A stretch of 64,000 bases of DNA from the NCBI GenBank assembly GCA_034687125.1, contig JAQGBZ010000315.1, positions 1-64,000 on the forward strand. Direction: 5' to 3'. The notes beneath the pieces are model-generated. The model did no database searches. It saw only the letters and a program-made list of their open reading frames with translations, and was not told the origin of the DNA. Position numbers and translations under genes: made by a program. Below, in pieces: positions 13,501 to 25,617 of this stretch. Numbering within the stretch: the stretch's first letter is position 1; every line of letters begins with the position of its first letter. Source of the stretch: Neelides folsomi (lineage: Eukaryota; Arthropoda; Collembola; Neelipleona; Neelidae).

Positions 13501-16500
13501 AAAATCGATATTTACTAACAGGCAAATGGCTACAAATTAACAGTGACTGTGCATCTTGTAATTTTTCTCCCGTTTTATTTATTATAATTTCTCATAATTT
13601 CCATTTGATTTTATTTGAATTGTGAATCCAAGTGATGATTATTTGTAATTGATACAAATCGCATGAAATAAAAGCTTGATATTGACCAAAACTTTTTTCT
13701 ATTTCTTTTGGCACGAGCGTTTGGCCCGGTTTGGTCTTAAGCAGAGCGTGGACGGGGGAGGAAAATCTTTTGGTTTCATCACATCCACCATGGCAGTTTT
13801 GGGATAAAAAGGAATATCGGGGTTTTTATTTGGGCAATGAAAAGAATTGTGGATCGAGTCTTGTGGGTTGTTATTAAAAACAAAAAGGAGATAAACTTTC
13901 CAATCTTCTTCGCATTGATTTGAACAACACAAGTCTTCTGCCCTGCCCGATGACTTCCCCAATGGATTGGGAGAAAACACAAAGAGATAAATACACAAAC
14001 CACTCAACCGAAAACACACAATGAGAAATCATATACTTTTAATATCCTCCATATATCGCATTAACTAATAAACTATAACCCTATTGTCTTTTTCTATTCT
14101 TTTATATCCAATATCAACATAAATACTTATATTGTATTTCTTTATGCATGATATGATTTCGGAATATTCTTATATCTTAAGATATATATACGGAATATAA
14201 GAATTTTCTATATGAAATATTTCTATATTGGTTAATATCAATTTCTAGACGATGCATAGTATTATAGTATAAAGTTTTTCAACATGGTTATTTCAATAAT
14301 TGTTCATGGTTATTTGGTCCATAGTTTTGGTTCTTTTAGTTGATAGTCTTCTGGATAGTAATCCTTTTAATCTCTGCGAGCATCCCATTCATCATTTCTA
14401 CAGAGTTGATAGGAGAGAAAGAAAAGAAAATTCGCATCTGGCCGTAATGGAGACGATGGCCCTGCATAATGATCTTCTCATCATTTTCTCCATCTCAAAG
14501 TGATTTCCTGGAAAGAACTCAAAGTATTAAGTAACACTTTTCATAAATATTAACACAATTTGATATAAAACTACGCCTTTATTTAATGCTCTATAATATG
14601 TATTAAAGTGCCAACATATTTATTCATATAAATTATACAATGATATATGTAGTATGCGCAATGCAATTATTGTCTGGAGCTTTTATAAAATAGAACTTAA
14701 ATAAAATATGTAATATATTATAAGATTATATCTGTAGTTTATAGTATATGGAGAAATATCAACATTTGTGTTTATTAATGTTTTAAATAGAGTGAAATTG
14801 TAGAGAAATGAATTAGACCTTGAGAGCTCGGAATTCTTTTCCCTTAATACAAATATGAATTTATATCTGATATTTAATATTTATAACGTGAATCCTGGCA
14901 AATTGAGATAGGAAAGTTTTAGAAGTAAAATGAAGCGTGTGATGATAGCGGAATTCCCATTTTAATCTAAAGTATTGGAGATATAAAGTTTACTGGAATA
15001 AGCAAAACAATTTATCTGTTTATAATAAAATAAATGTATATAGGATTCTTCTTGAATGCATCACAAATGGGGAAAATCTCTCTCTTGGGTCTCCTAATAA
15101 GCGAAAGTGGAGAAACAGTGAAAGACAATTTGGAAATGGAAAGTTCAGATTTGTATTTTATCTCCATTCTCCCAATCCTACTTAATTTTCAAGATTCCTA
15201 ACTTTCCTTGTTTAATTGAAGAGACCAAGATCTGGCAAAGTTGAGAATTTATAATTATAATCCTGCCGATTCAAACTTTAAAACTTTTCAATTAACAGCA
15301 TTTATATCTTTAAGATTCTTAAGTTTTCTTGCATAATTATAGAGCCTTGTATTATTTTAATCTTAAACAACCAATTTATTGTAAAAAAACTTATATCCGC
15401 CATAATTAAGAATTCAAGAAACTTGGCCCGTATGCAAAATTAAATTAAATACCGAACAATCTTTTAATTTAAAAGTAAATAATATAATACTAACGTTTTA
15501 AATCAAAAGTTCAATATAAATAATACATTTCATTATATAACAAATATATAAAGAATTAGGATAGTCAAGTGCTTATGTTAATGTTATCAGCACATTTTAA
15601 GCAAACTCTTTCCAACAAAATAGTGATTAGTATAAAATAAAAACTTAAGTAAGAATAAAAAAAGGGCTATACCTATAATACCAGAAAATTGCCATTTTGA
15701 ATGTAAGAAAAGGTAAAAGCTGTTGTTTGGTCCTTTTATGATTGAAAATAGTGAAGAAAATTAATTAATCAGGTTGAAGTAGGAAAGAAGGAATTGAACC
15801 AACGGCCATTAAAAGGAAAGTAAATGAGTGAGTTTGATTCGTCAAAGACTTCCAAATGGAACAAACTCCTTGTTTTTTCTCCTTGTGTAAGTGCATTAAA
15901 TGGGATGAGAGTTGTAGTTGGGGAGTTTGCAGAAGACCTTGGTCGCTGAGTAGCTGAGTAAAAGATCATTGAAGTTAATTTGATGGGCGAAGATCCCAAT
16001 GGTTTATGAGTCAGTCCGATTGAATCCAAATGTCGGATTCTCCGAAAACCCCGAATCATCCGACTTTTTCTATCCGCCTTCCAATTCCATCCACAAACCG
16101 AGGAAACTGTGGAGAGGTCCATTACAAGAGAATCGAAAGAAGCTCTTCTTTAAATCACTTCGCTTCGTCTTACTTTCCTATCAAATCCACTTAATCTCCA
16201 CTCATTTAACTTTGGCTATATTGAGACAGGAAATTTACCTTGTTAAATAGCAGTATATCTTTATCGCCAGAAAACTGAAGAAATCTAATAGAAGACATTT
16301 AAATAAATTTTTTATTCACATCTTCCATCTTTCTTAAAACCTTTTTCTTCATTGACTCCATTGAAAACTCGGAATTCCAATTCGGATCTTTTTATATTTT
16401 TATTTAAGTTAAATTCGAAACTAATACTATTAGATTAATAAGGTTTTTTTTGTTAAATATCTAATAAATTTTTTAAATAATTAAATATTCTAAATAAGTG

Positions 16501-16522
16501 AAAAAACTGTTTTTTTCTTCTT
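10567..16522. other. AT-rich intergenic stretch without a recognisable gene
   Basis: Nearly 6 kb with very high AT content and runs such as TTTAATTTAATTTAAT near 13400. The longest open frames (12394-12609 plus; 13699-14019 and 15769-16122 minus) have no recognisable domain, no splice-consistent partner exons and no conserved composition. I find no RNA gene and no long inverted repeat here. The final CCHamide receptor exon ends at the left edge. Confidence 0.55.
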
Positions 16523-16852
16523 TTATTTGGCCATGTATCTTCTAGGAAGCTCTCGGTGTTTCCCTATTTCTGGATCCACAGGACCGTCGGCATACGGAGG
16601 CTGTTTTGGAGACATGCAGAACAGAATAAAGATCTGCACAACATTTACAAATATTATAAATTGTAAGTTTATTTTATATTCCAATTAAATTTTCCGTTAC
16701 TGAATTTAAAATAATATAATAATTTTTAATTTAATTTTAGAATAATTTATTTAATGATTTGGACTTACGGTTAATACAAATACGACGACTGCCCCGATTA
16801 AGATATAGAGGTAAAGTCTAATTTTTTCATCTTGGGGGAATACAAAAGCCAT
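16523..16852 (-). CDS. Small single-pass membrane protein, 64 aa, 2 exons (smORF)
   Basis: Two exons, 16769-16852 and 16523-16633, joined in phase 0 by a 135-base GT-AG intron (donor GTAAGTCC, acceptor TTGTGCAG). The start has a good context (ACCCATGG). The product begins MAFVFPQDEKIRLYLY, continues into one long hydrophobic helix that spans the splice junction (ILIGAVVVFVLT then IFILFC), and ends in a basic, proline-containing tail closing with RRYMAK. Family and function are not recognised. Alternatively these could be the last exons of the adjacent white-type pseudogene: the frame stays open upstream to a possible acceptor near 16877 and the phase would fit. I favour a separate gene because it is intact, has its own start, and its tail is unlike white. 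Confidence 0.55.
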
Positions 16853-17758
16853 GGGTGTTTTTAGTAAAAATCCACTCTATCTAACAAAGTTTATAAAAAT
16901 TTTCTTTAAACGAATCTTCATAACTCGAATGAGAAATTGAAGGGAGGGATTGAGAGAAGTCGACCGGCAGAATCCACAACGACAAATGGGATGGAGGAAC
17001 GTGGAGAAATAAAATAAAAGATCAGTTTGATTGCCATCCCCACTAATTGAGATTTCAAAGGGGAGATCTGAATTTCCATTAGCATTCTTAACTTTACATC
17101 TTTCTTCATTCTTTCAATTGCTACCAAACTAAGGGCCTTATAACCACAATGTGGACCAAACACCCGAATTCCTCATTTTCTCCCGTAATGAGAAAATGGC
17201 CGACTCGCGTGCAAAACAACTCTCATTAATTTCTATGAAGCAAGTTGAGGAAATATTAATTAACTATTTTATTATATGTTTTTAATGGCGAATTTAGATT
17301 GGTAATTTTATTCCATTTCAAACATAATTATAAATAAAAATGAAAGTTAAGATCAACAAAAAATTATTTTAAATGAGAAAATGTACACAGGCAAAATATC
17401 AGATATAAAACCAATGAGAATAATGACTACGCATTGAAGATAAGACTTCCATCAATTTTAGAGTAAAACAATTTTATTATGAAAACATTGCGTATTGTTT
17501 ACATTTACATTCACCACTGACATTGATAAATGAATGAGTTATTTTTGACAGTAGGATTTAATTAACAAAATGAAGAATGCCAAAAATCTGTAGCCTATGA
17601 TGAGACTTATTAAGGAAATCCAGTCAACAAGTGTATGTATTTTCCTATATTATCAAAATACCACTTTTTATTTAATATCGATAAGTTTATATGTTAGTTT
17701 GAAATATGTACAGATATTTTTATAATTAGTTTAACTAGATTTATATATAAGATCTTAC

Positions 17759-19090
17759 TTTATCAAAATGGAGATGTTTGAGAACCATATTTCCAATTGG
17801 AGGACAAGTAGTGGAATTTACTGGGCAATCAATTTTAAGCTGATCCCATTGATATATGCCTGAAATCGAAATGGAAATGAGTAATTTTGTTCATAAATGA
17901 GTTGTGTTTTAATTAATATAAGTATTTTACCACAATATAATTCATATTGAAAATCCTTATGGATTAACTAATGGGATTTAAGTATAAATTTATATCGTAA
18001 ATGAGAATAAATTTTCCTATCAAATAGATAATTTAATTGAAACAAACCTAATAATTCGTTCCCGTACAAGAACCATGAAATGTACTTCAAGGGATAAAAG
18101 GCATAGGGAATTGAGCTAAAAGATTTATAAAATGATTTATTAAGGATATTTGACAATAGAAACATTTCTTTATACGACAATGAATAATTTCATTACTTAC
18201 TCTCTATTTAACAGAAATCCATCGACAATAATCAAAGGAACCATAAGACCAGGAGCAACTGCGAGAGCCAAATCGAGTTTCTCTGTGATTGCGGATACAA
18301 CGTAACCTGAAATGGGATATTTTTTTTAAACTATCGTACCATAGGTAAAATTATAAAAATCAAAATAAGACAATTAAAAGATAATTTTAAAATTCAATAA
18401 AAATGATGTTTATGAATGAAAATTACCGAATGAAGCTGCAACGTTCGCTACCAGAAGCACAATCGCCCAAATGTTAAATTATCTTGCAGCATCCGGATTC
18501 AGACCGATCATGAAGTAAGAAATAACGACGAAGACGCCAGTGAACAAAACAAATAATGGCATTTCGGCCATTGTTTTGGCAAAGAAATAAGCGTCGATTC
18601 GGTAAAGGCCGTTGGTATGTTCGCGCCAAAATATTGGCATTTCACCACAAAGGATCTTTGTTTTATTAATCATTTTATAAATACAAATATGTATAAATAA
18701 TTATTACAATTATTTTGATTGAAATTTGATTAAACTAACGTGAACGACAGAAAACAAACTAGAAAAGCTTGTTTGAGTGAGAAGAAGAAAAAGAGCTCCG
18801 TTGATATTTTGAATTCCCTTTTCATCCGCTTTCGTATCCAAATAAATTAAACTAAGAAGTAATGCTACGAGCTAGAGGATATTTGAAGAATTGGTAATAA
18901 TTATTTTTAATTAATTTAACGATTTAATTCCTTAAAACATTTAAATAATCTTGTCAATATCGTCACGAACAATATTTTAGAAAAGTCTTGCTCTTAGGAC
19001 CATTGGGTCATTTGCAATCGTTCTCACATCTTTGCAGTGCAAAGTTCCAAATTGTCTAATCCAAGATGCTTTATATTTGTAAGTTTTCGA
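17759..19090 (-). pseudogene. White-type ABCG half-transporter pseudogene (transmembrane half only)
   Basis: Exons at about 18980-19090, 18740-18871, 18427-18655, 18201-18306, 18048-18115 and 17759-17859 encode the membrane half of a white/scarlet-like ABCG transporter: KASWIRQF, then INGALFLLL, EMPIFWREHTNGLYR, ISYFMIGLNP, VANVAASFGYVVSA, LKYISWFLYGNELL and IYQWDQLKIDCPVN. Functional relatives pair as half-transporters to move pigment precursors into granules. Reasons for calling it dead: no nucleotide-binding domain is found upstream, an in-frame TAA (18481-18479) sits inside the TM3-TM4 exon, another TAA (18979-18977) falls where the first exon should be spliced, and no clear final TM6 exon follows. 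Most splice sites and intron phases survive, so decay is recent or it is a 5'-deleted duplicate rather than a retrocopy. Confidence 0.8.
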
Positions 19091-19194
19091 AACAACTGTC
19101 AAATGTGTTTATGTATATGCTTTTTTCACTTGGATCAATTTCTATCATAAAATTAATGAAAAATTAAAATACGTAATCAAATTCTAATTTAAAA

Positions 19195-19580
19195 GAAAAG
19201 GTTCAGTTTTGGCCAAAAAATCTCAATCAAGTGTTGTTTGGAATCAGAACACACATTCCACGATCAATTAGAGTTTCTTCTTTCCGATTAGTTTATGGAT
19301 TTAACCCACGATTCAAAGTTGATAATCAGATTAATAATTTGAATAAATCAAATTCGGAAGAGAATTTAGATTTAAAACAATTCAATATGACAGCGAAGAA
19401 GAAGAAAATGAAATGAAAAAATATCTTCAAAGCGTTGACGGCCATTTTAAAGAGTTAAAACAAGAAATGGAAAAGGCAAGAGTTAACATACTCAGTGAGC
19501 AGGAAAATCAAAAGCGGGCTTATGAAAATATGAACTCAACATCAACCAAATTTAATATTGGTGACAAAGTATGATTGCAT
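19195..19580 (+). mobile_element. Ty3/Gypsy-like LTR retrotransposon fossil, integrase C-terminal part
   Basis: The translated region resembles the distal part of retroelement integrase, with the typical pattern FGIRTHIPRS followed by FRLVYGFNPRF, and then a charged, coiled stretch ending in FNIGDKV as in integrase C-termini. It is a short, broken remnant: no LTRs, gag, protease or reverse transcriptase are recognisable around it. Family assignment to Ty3/Gypsy-like elements is by pattern only. Its decayed state suggests an old insertion. It sits between the two truncated host pseudogenes. Confidence 0.65.
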
Positions 19581-20474
19581 TTAAATTCATTTCTATTTAA
19601 TTTAATTTTATTAATTTAATAACATTTTAAAAGTCATGTATATATAGAACTAAAATTGAATTTAATTACTATTAATCATTTTACATTATTTTACATTTAT
19701 TTTTATAATAATATAATTTAACTAATGTAAGAAATTAATTGAATTTATTAATTTTTATATCAAAATAAATATTTTAAAAATACATAATTATGCTTGTATA
19801 GAATTATAATATAATTTAGATATGGTTATAAGTTGAGTTATATTAATCATTTTATTAAACATTTATATTTTTTAAATTTTTTAATTTAATCAACGATATT
19901 ATTTATTTATTCATTTTTAAGGTAATTGTTACGATGATTTTGCCTAATTGTTATGATTATTTACTTGTTAAAAGGATTAATGTTAAATGTTAAACACTCA
20001 TGTGTGTTATGGAAATTAATTAGTGATGTTTTCCTTTAAATGAAACTTTCAAGTTTAGTCTCTCCACAATTAGCGTCCAAATCAGCCCTGTACTTTTCTC
20101 GTAAGTAAAGTCTCATTTTCACTTTACGAAATTAATTTTAAGTATTTAGAAATTTGTTTTGATTCATTGTTGGTTCGTCAACTTTGCTCGTTGATCTTCA
20201 TCTTAAAGATCATTTGTTCGAGTGGAATTGTTTTATTTGCCCCTTCAATCGCTCTTGAGACTTTCCTTGGCTTTCCTATTTGGCTTTCCATTACAGTCAT
20301 TGGACTTTGTGGAACAATTTACATTTCTGTGGTACATTTCATATTATTCATATATTTATCTAAAATATCTATCATTACTAAAAATTTGAATTAATGAATT
20401 TAAATTAAATTAAATAAAACTTTTATTAATATTACAGGGTGGATTGAAAGCTGGTAAAAACATGTTTATATATA

Positions 20475-20571
20475 CTCCCTCGCCCAGTTAGAGAATGGAG
20501 AATCTTTGAGAAAAGCAATGCAAGCCCAAACCAAAATTTGTCTATTCTCATTCTCTAACTGGGCGAGGGAG
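20475..20571. mobile_element. 97-bp foldback MITE, TA target duplication
   Basis: Near-complete palindrome. The left arm CTCCCTCGCCCAGTTAGAG is repeated exactly in inverse on the right and the match runs for at least 23 bases, leaving a loop of about 40 bases. TA dinucleotides flank both ends (20473-20474 and 20572-20573). The shape fits a Tc1/mariner-type (Stowaway-like) miniature element. It lies in an intron of the SLC5A pseudogene. It shares the CTCYCC terminus with the elements at 24020 and 29731. Confidence 0.8.
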
Positions 20572-22628
20572 TAATATCTCATTTATCAAATTAATCATTA
20601 TACCATAGTCTACTTTTTTCCCATTTAAGAACAATTACTACTAGGTATATGCATAAATCAGTGTAAATATAAATGTTTATTTTAATACTAAATGGATTTT
20701 TAATAGTTGTTTGGACGGACGTGTTTTAATTTTTCATGATTGTTGGCGGAATGACTGCGATAGTCGTAAAAGGATTTTCCTCTGCTGGTGGTGTTTCTCA
20801 ATTCAAAATTGCTAGTGAACACGGAAGACTCCAACTATTCGAGTGAGTAAATAATTAAAATATTAAATATGTAAATCAAATATGATACTATTGATTTCTC
20901 CCTGATCTTTCTTCTTATATATTTAAAATATATGGTAAATCAATAATTATTAATTTTTAAAATATTCTGAACGCCTTTTAGGAGATTTCACCTTTGATCC
21001 TTTTATGAGACACAATTTCTTCAATTTCTTGATTGGCTGCAGCTTTTATGGATTTGTGCTTGGCGGGACCCATCAAAGTCAAGTTCAACGTTATTCAAGT
21101 CTTTCCAATATCAACGAAGCACTGAGTAGGTTTACATTTTATATTTATTAGCCAAACTATAAAAACCATGCATAAATAAATAATTTCAATTGACAATTTC
21201 GATGAATGTTTAATTGATTAACTTTTTATTAAAGGTGAGTGTTAATTAGCATTCCTCTCAGCTTGTTTATCTTCAGTGCAATTGTTCTTTCGGGGATTTC
21301 AATATTTGCAACATACGCTCATTGTGACCCGATAAAACTAAATGAAATTAAAAAACCGGATCAAATCATCCCATATTTTGTTGTTAATGAATTAAGTACA
21401 ATTCCTGGAATAATAGGATTATTCACTTCGTGCATTTTTAGTGCAGTTTTAAGGTAAATAAATAGTAAACATTGATTATTGTAAAATGATAACAATACTA
21501 TGCTCGTTGTCATTAAACAACTTTGACATTATTGAATTTTGTCGTTGAATAATAATAATAATTATAGCACGTGCATATTAAATTCTCTCGTGGCTGTAAC
21601 TTGGAAAGATTTTTTCTCCCAAATTCCTTCTATTGCAAAACGAGGGGAAAGAACAAAAGCAAATATTTCTAAAATAATTGGTAAAAATCAAAATTGTACA
21701 AAACATTAAAAATTGCTATAAATAATAATATAGTATTATTCAATATAACAGATATATTATATTCAGATGTGTAATTTGTAATTTTTTTTAAATTAAAGAA
21801 TTTGTTATGGAATTATAAGTAACGGAATTGCATTTCTTGCACAGTTCTTAGGCCCTGTTTTGACTGCTTCATTAAGTGCAGCTGGAGCCGCTGCAGGTCC
21901 GCTGGGTTCTTGCTTTATCATGGGATTATTTATGCCATGTGTCAACAAAATTGTATGAAGCCAACGTGAAAAATTTTTTTAAATTATTTTTAAACTCATT
22001 TAAATTTAAATTAAGGTTTTGTCTTTCCAATTTTTAAAAATTCACCCTTTATTCAATTCTCAGGGTGCAATAATGGGGATGTTGTGCGGATTGATTTCAA
22101 TGACTTATCGTCTGCAATTCCTTTTTGATCAAAAAGGGGAATCAAGGAATTTTGGAAACATTAATTGACCAATGTCCAATAGAAAGAAATTTATCATTTT
22201 ATAAAACGTTTTTGCTCCCTTGAACGCTACATTTGAAGAACAAATCATGTAAAGATATTTTATTGTAAATTTACACTGCCTATTATTATTTGTTATAATC
22301 TAATATGGGACTGGTATACCAATTAGGCAATGTACATTTGTTAGTATATTTAGTCAAATTAGTCAATCTATTGTATATTCATTATTCATCCTCAACTTTC
22401 ATATCCTTTTAGATTTCCATAATTTTACTCATTTCAATAACTGTTATATTATTGTGATTTAGAGAGTGGCCTGAAAAAATATTCCATCTCTCCTGTCTTC
22501 TTTATCCTGCTCTTGGAATTATTATCACTATTTCTACAGGCCTTATTTTTTCTTGTATTTCTGGAGGTAATTTAATTAATTACTAATATCATATTTAATT
22601 ATTTAATTATTTTATGGGTTTATATTTT

Positions 22629-23317
22629 GATGCCATCAGAAAATGAAGGTTTTGCCATTAGAAAATATAATATCACTTTGCCATTGTGTACTTTTGCCAT
22701 CAGAATCATTACGATTTGACATTTAATAAATACTTTGTGCCATTAAATAGTAACCATTATATTTAATTAAAATGTTTTATTAAAAATATTAATATTATAA
22801 GTTTAGTATTAAATTAAACAAAGCAATGAGTGAGGTAATGAGTAAAAAAATATTGAACGAGAAGGGCTTTTTTAGATTTAGATGGTTGTCCACGTTTTCG
22901 CTCTCTCCATTTGGGACAGTTTTAGCTTGTAGTGAAAAAATAAATTGATTCATTCTTGCGGAAATCACAATATATTTGCACATATAGTTTTTAAAAAAAG
23001 GTCAAACGCATTTAGAAATTTCTCAAGATCCACCGTAGCTTACAGGCCAAATCTTGCATACTGGGCTTTTCTGAACGTTTCAAATGATCTCCATTTAACG
23101 GTTTCATGTTGATGTAAATATTTTTCGATATCCACATCTTTTTTCCATATCTTATAATGCATGGCATCTTTAAAGTCACATAATACTTATATATGTAACA
23201 TTTACATTATGTGATGGCAATGTGATTTTTAAATAATGACAGATTTTTTAATCTGATGGCAAGACTTACATTTATTCTAATGGTAAAGGTATTTATTCTA
23301 ATGGCGAGATTGGCATC
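22629..23317. mobile_element. Non-autonomous DNA transposon with GCCATYAGAA subterminal repeats
   Basis: The left end is GATGCCATCAGAA and the right end, read in inverse, GATGCCAATCTCGCC. Inside both ends the motif GCCATYAGAA recurs, at least three direct copies on the left and inverse copies (TTCTAATGG, TCTGATGGC) on the right. The inner 400 bases hold no transposase. A clear target duplication is not visible. It interrupts the last intron of the SLC5A pseudogene. Family not assigned. Confidence 0.55.
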
Positions 23318-23542
23318 CTTATTTTACTAAGATTTAGCTTTTAAATCAGTTTAACTATTAAGTTAAGATTTTTACCATTTTAATTAAAATATTATGTAAA
23401 TATAGGGTGGAGTTCAAGAAAAAATGTAAAGGATGAATATTTATATCATTGGATCAGGAAACCTAATTATTGGGATGAAAAAAATATCGAAAGGAATTCA
23501 AAAAATAATACCGATATTATCCGAAATGTAACTTCTTTGTAA

Positions 23543-24690
23543 AGATTCTCAACCACTAAAATTAAAATTAAAACCATTTAAAAAAATCAAAATAATAAAA
23601 GCGAATTATCTTTCATAAATATTTATTTGAGCTTATGTAAATGCTCATTGTAATTCAAGTCATAAAGCCTGGTGGGAATTGTTGTGTAACTAATCCTTAA
23701 ATAAAACACTATTGCACTTTGATATCCCCTAGTCAATTCCCTATTCAATGCACAAAATAGGAAAATTGATCGAATCAGTTTATTTAACTATTAGACCACA
23801 ACTGCACAGCATTTAAAATAGAAACAAGAATGTAACCAAATGTGTTATATAAAATAATATAACTAATATTCATCAAATAAGATCTTATACTGTATTAATA
23901 ATGTAAACTTTTCCAAGTGTGTTAAATTGCTTATTAGATAAATATTATATATGTATTAGAATAAGAAGTATAAGTAGGTATACAATATTACAGAAAGTAC
24001 TGTAAAAGTACAGTATATACTCCCCAAAGTCAACTGGGTTTGCGCCCTCACAGGAAAGAAGGAAAGTAGTCGAATCAGGGAGCGCGCAAACCCAGTTGGC
24101 TTTGGGGAGTATTAAAAGTTAACTTATTTTAACATGTACCATATATGTAGTAATGTAGTTATGTAAAGAGACTTTGAAGTGAATCACTTGTGTTGACTTC
24201 TCGCCCTGAATGGAACATTTGTTTATATTAAGAGATCTGTGAAAGATAAACTCGAATATCCAGAAGCTATTGAATTGGAGTTAAAGGGGGGAGTGAATGT
24301 AAAATAAATATGTATATGAACTCTGTTTCACTGTTTGTCGACGAATGGAAAAGAAAATACTCTCACTTGTGACATGTGGTCTGGAAAGTCTGGAGGAAAA
24401 TAAGGTCACAAATAATACTTTAATATCAATACTTTTAATTCACTATTAAATATTATTTTAAATTTAACAATCTAAATCCAAAAATTTAAAAATAAATCTT
24501 ATTCATTTAAAGCACAAAAGTCATTTTACGTAAAAAAATTGATAATTAAATTCCAACCGCAATTGTTTGTCGAATAGATTATGCACATTTTTGATTTTTG
24601 ATTAATTTTAATAATTTTATTAAACTGGATCCTCCTCATTCACGCAGGGTTCAATCAGAGTTGAGAGAAGAAATTGAACGAAGAGGTGAA
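23543..24690. other. Intergenic, contains one foldback element
   Basis: AT-rich spacer between the symporter pseudogene and the sushi-domain gene. Apart from the foldback element at 24020-24109 nothing is recognisable. An alternative upstream exon or splice acceptor of the sushi-domain gene (CACGCAG near 24648) may lie at its right end. Confidence 0.5.
24020..24109. mobile_element. 90-bp foldback MITE, TA target duplication
   Basis: Arms CTCCCCAAAGTCAACTGGG and, in inverse, CTCCCCAAAGCCAACTGGG continue into TTTGCGC, giving about 26 paired bases with one mismatch and a short purine-rich loop. TA flanks both ends (24018-24019 and 24110-24111). Its arms differ in sequence from the element at 20475, but design, length and the CTCCC terminus are the same. 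Confidence 0.8.
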
Positions 24691-25617
24691 ATGACGAGTA
24701 GTGGATTTGCACTTGCCGAAACGGCCAGAAAAGATCCATGCATTAAATGTCTTTTACTCATTCTGGTCCTCATCTTTGCTTCTCTCCTAGTCATCTTTAC
24801 AATTACTTTATTTAAAGATTCGCCGAAAGATGAATTAAATGAAGGTACTTAAAAATGCTATTTTAATTTAACAATTTTAAAAATGCTATTTTAATTTAAC
24901 AATTTATTTCTTTTGGCATTTGAATTTACTTTAAAATGATTTATTGTCTTTTAATTGTAGCCTGCAAATCACCCAAACTTGAAGAAAATAGTTTAACAAA
25001 TTGGTCCATTGGGGCTGAGAAAATTGCCTTCACCTGCTTCCCTGATTACTTCCTTGATGAAGGATCAAAAATCGCATTTTCTTCATGCAAAAATGAACAA
25101 TGGGAACCACCACCTCCTTCATGTGTACGTTCAACGTTTAATTAAATTATGCAATTATTCATTAAATTTAACTAAGTTATGCAATTAATCATTGAATTCA
25201 ACGATAAATGTATTTCAGAATATTTTGCCATTATTTCTACAATGTGAAGTGAAGAGGGATGGGTTCAAAGGAGTGGTCCAACTCTGGCAGAACACGACGA
25301 AGGAATCAGCAGAAGTTGTAGGGATGATCGACTACTCCGGAGCAAGGGCCAAAGGTCACGAGAACATCAGTGTTCAGATTGGGAAAAAGTTTTGTAACTC
25401 TTCCACGCTATATGAAAAATTGGATGAAACTCTTTACAATTCTACGCATTTGCTCTCAATCAAATTCAAATCCTCACAAATTGTGGCTTATAAAGGAGCT
25501 GAACTCAAAGCAACCATCGTTTTTATAAATGAAACTTCGACGGTCAAAGTCGTTTATTTGAAACAGGAAAATGTGACTCTCATTATGGAAACTCCATTAC
25601 TTAAAGTTAATAATTAA
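24691..25617 (+). CDS. Type II membrane protein with a sushi/CCP domain, 238 aa
   Basis: Exons 24691-24844, 24961-25124 and 25219-25617 in consistent phase. A short cytoplasmic N-terminus is followed by one membrane helix (CLLLILVLIFASLLVIFTI). Exon 2 is a single CCP module with its four cysteines (ACKSP, FTCFPDY, SSCKN, PPSC) and a Trp before the last cysteine (NEQWEP). The 130-residue extracellular tail has several N-glycosylation sequons (NTT, NIS, NSS, NST, NET, NVT). Its start, KRDGFKGVVQLWQN then VVGMIDYSGARAKGHENISV, loosely resembles the first strands of Cu/Zn superoxide dismutase without the metal-binding histidines; this is a weak eye-match. The ATG at 24691 is the first in frame, but an upstream exon joined at CACGCAG (about 24648) is possible. 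AATAAA follows at 25711. Confidence 0.7.

Larger units (their letters stand above)
20041..23542 (+). pseudogene. SLC5A-type sodium/monocarboxylate symporter pseudogene
   Basis: Exons encode a sodium-solute symporter most like the SMCT (SLC5A8/12) branch: FDSLLVRQLCSLIFILKI, FLGFPIWLSITVIGLCGTIY, GGLKA|VVWTDVF, HQSQVQRYSS, ATYAHCDP, GLFTSCIFSAVLSTCILNS, FLGPVLTASLSAAGAAAGPL, and a last exon ending DIIRNVTSL at 23542. Relatives are roughly 600 residues; the first part (about 100 residues or more) is missing. Lesions: an in-frame TAA at 20727-20729, where relatives read a sense codon after WTDVF, and exon joins near 20982 and 21798 that are one base out of phase. A further frame change lies near 22145. 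Introns are kept, so this was a spliced gene. An intron carries a foldback element at 20475 and the last intron a DNA transposon at 22629. If the lesions were assembly errors it would be a partial live gene. Confidence 0.75.

Noticed and set aside
13699-14019. 106-residue Cys- and Pro-containing frame on the minus strand
   Set aside because: The frame has no splice partners, no signal peptide cleavage pattern and no known cysteine framework.
15769-16122. 117-residue open frame on the minus strand with a good ATG
   Set aside because: No recognisable domain, no partner exon, and an overlapping frame of similar length on the other strand; likely chance.
19231-19416. Possible host gene reading FGIRTHIPRS
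   Set aside because: Pattern is that of retroelement integrase, so it is listed as a fossil element, not a host gene.
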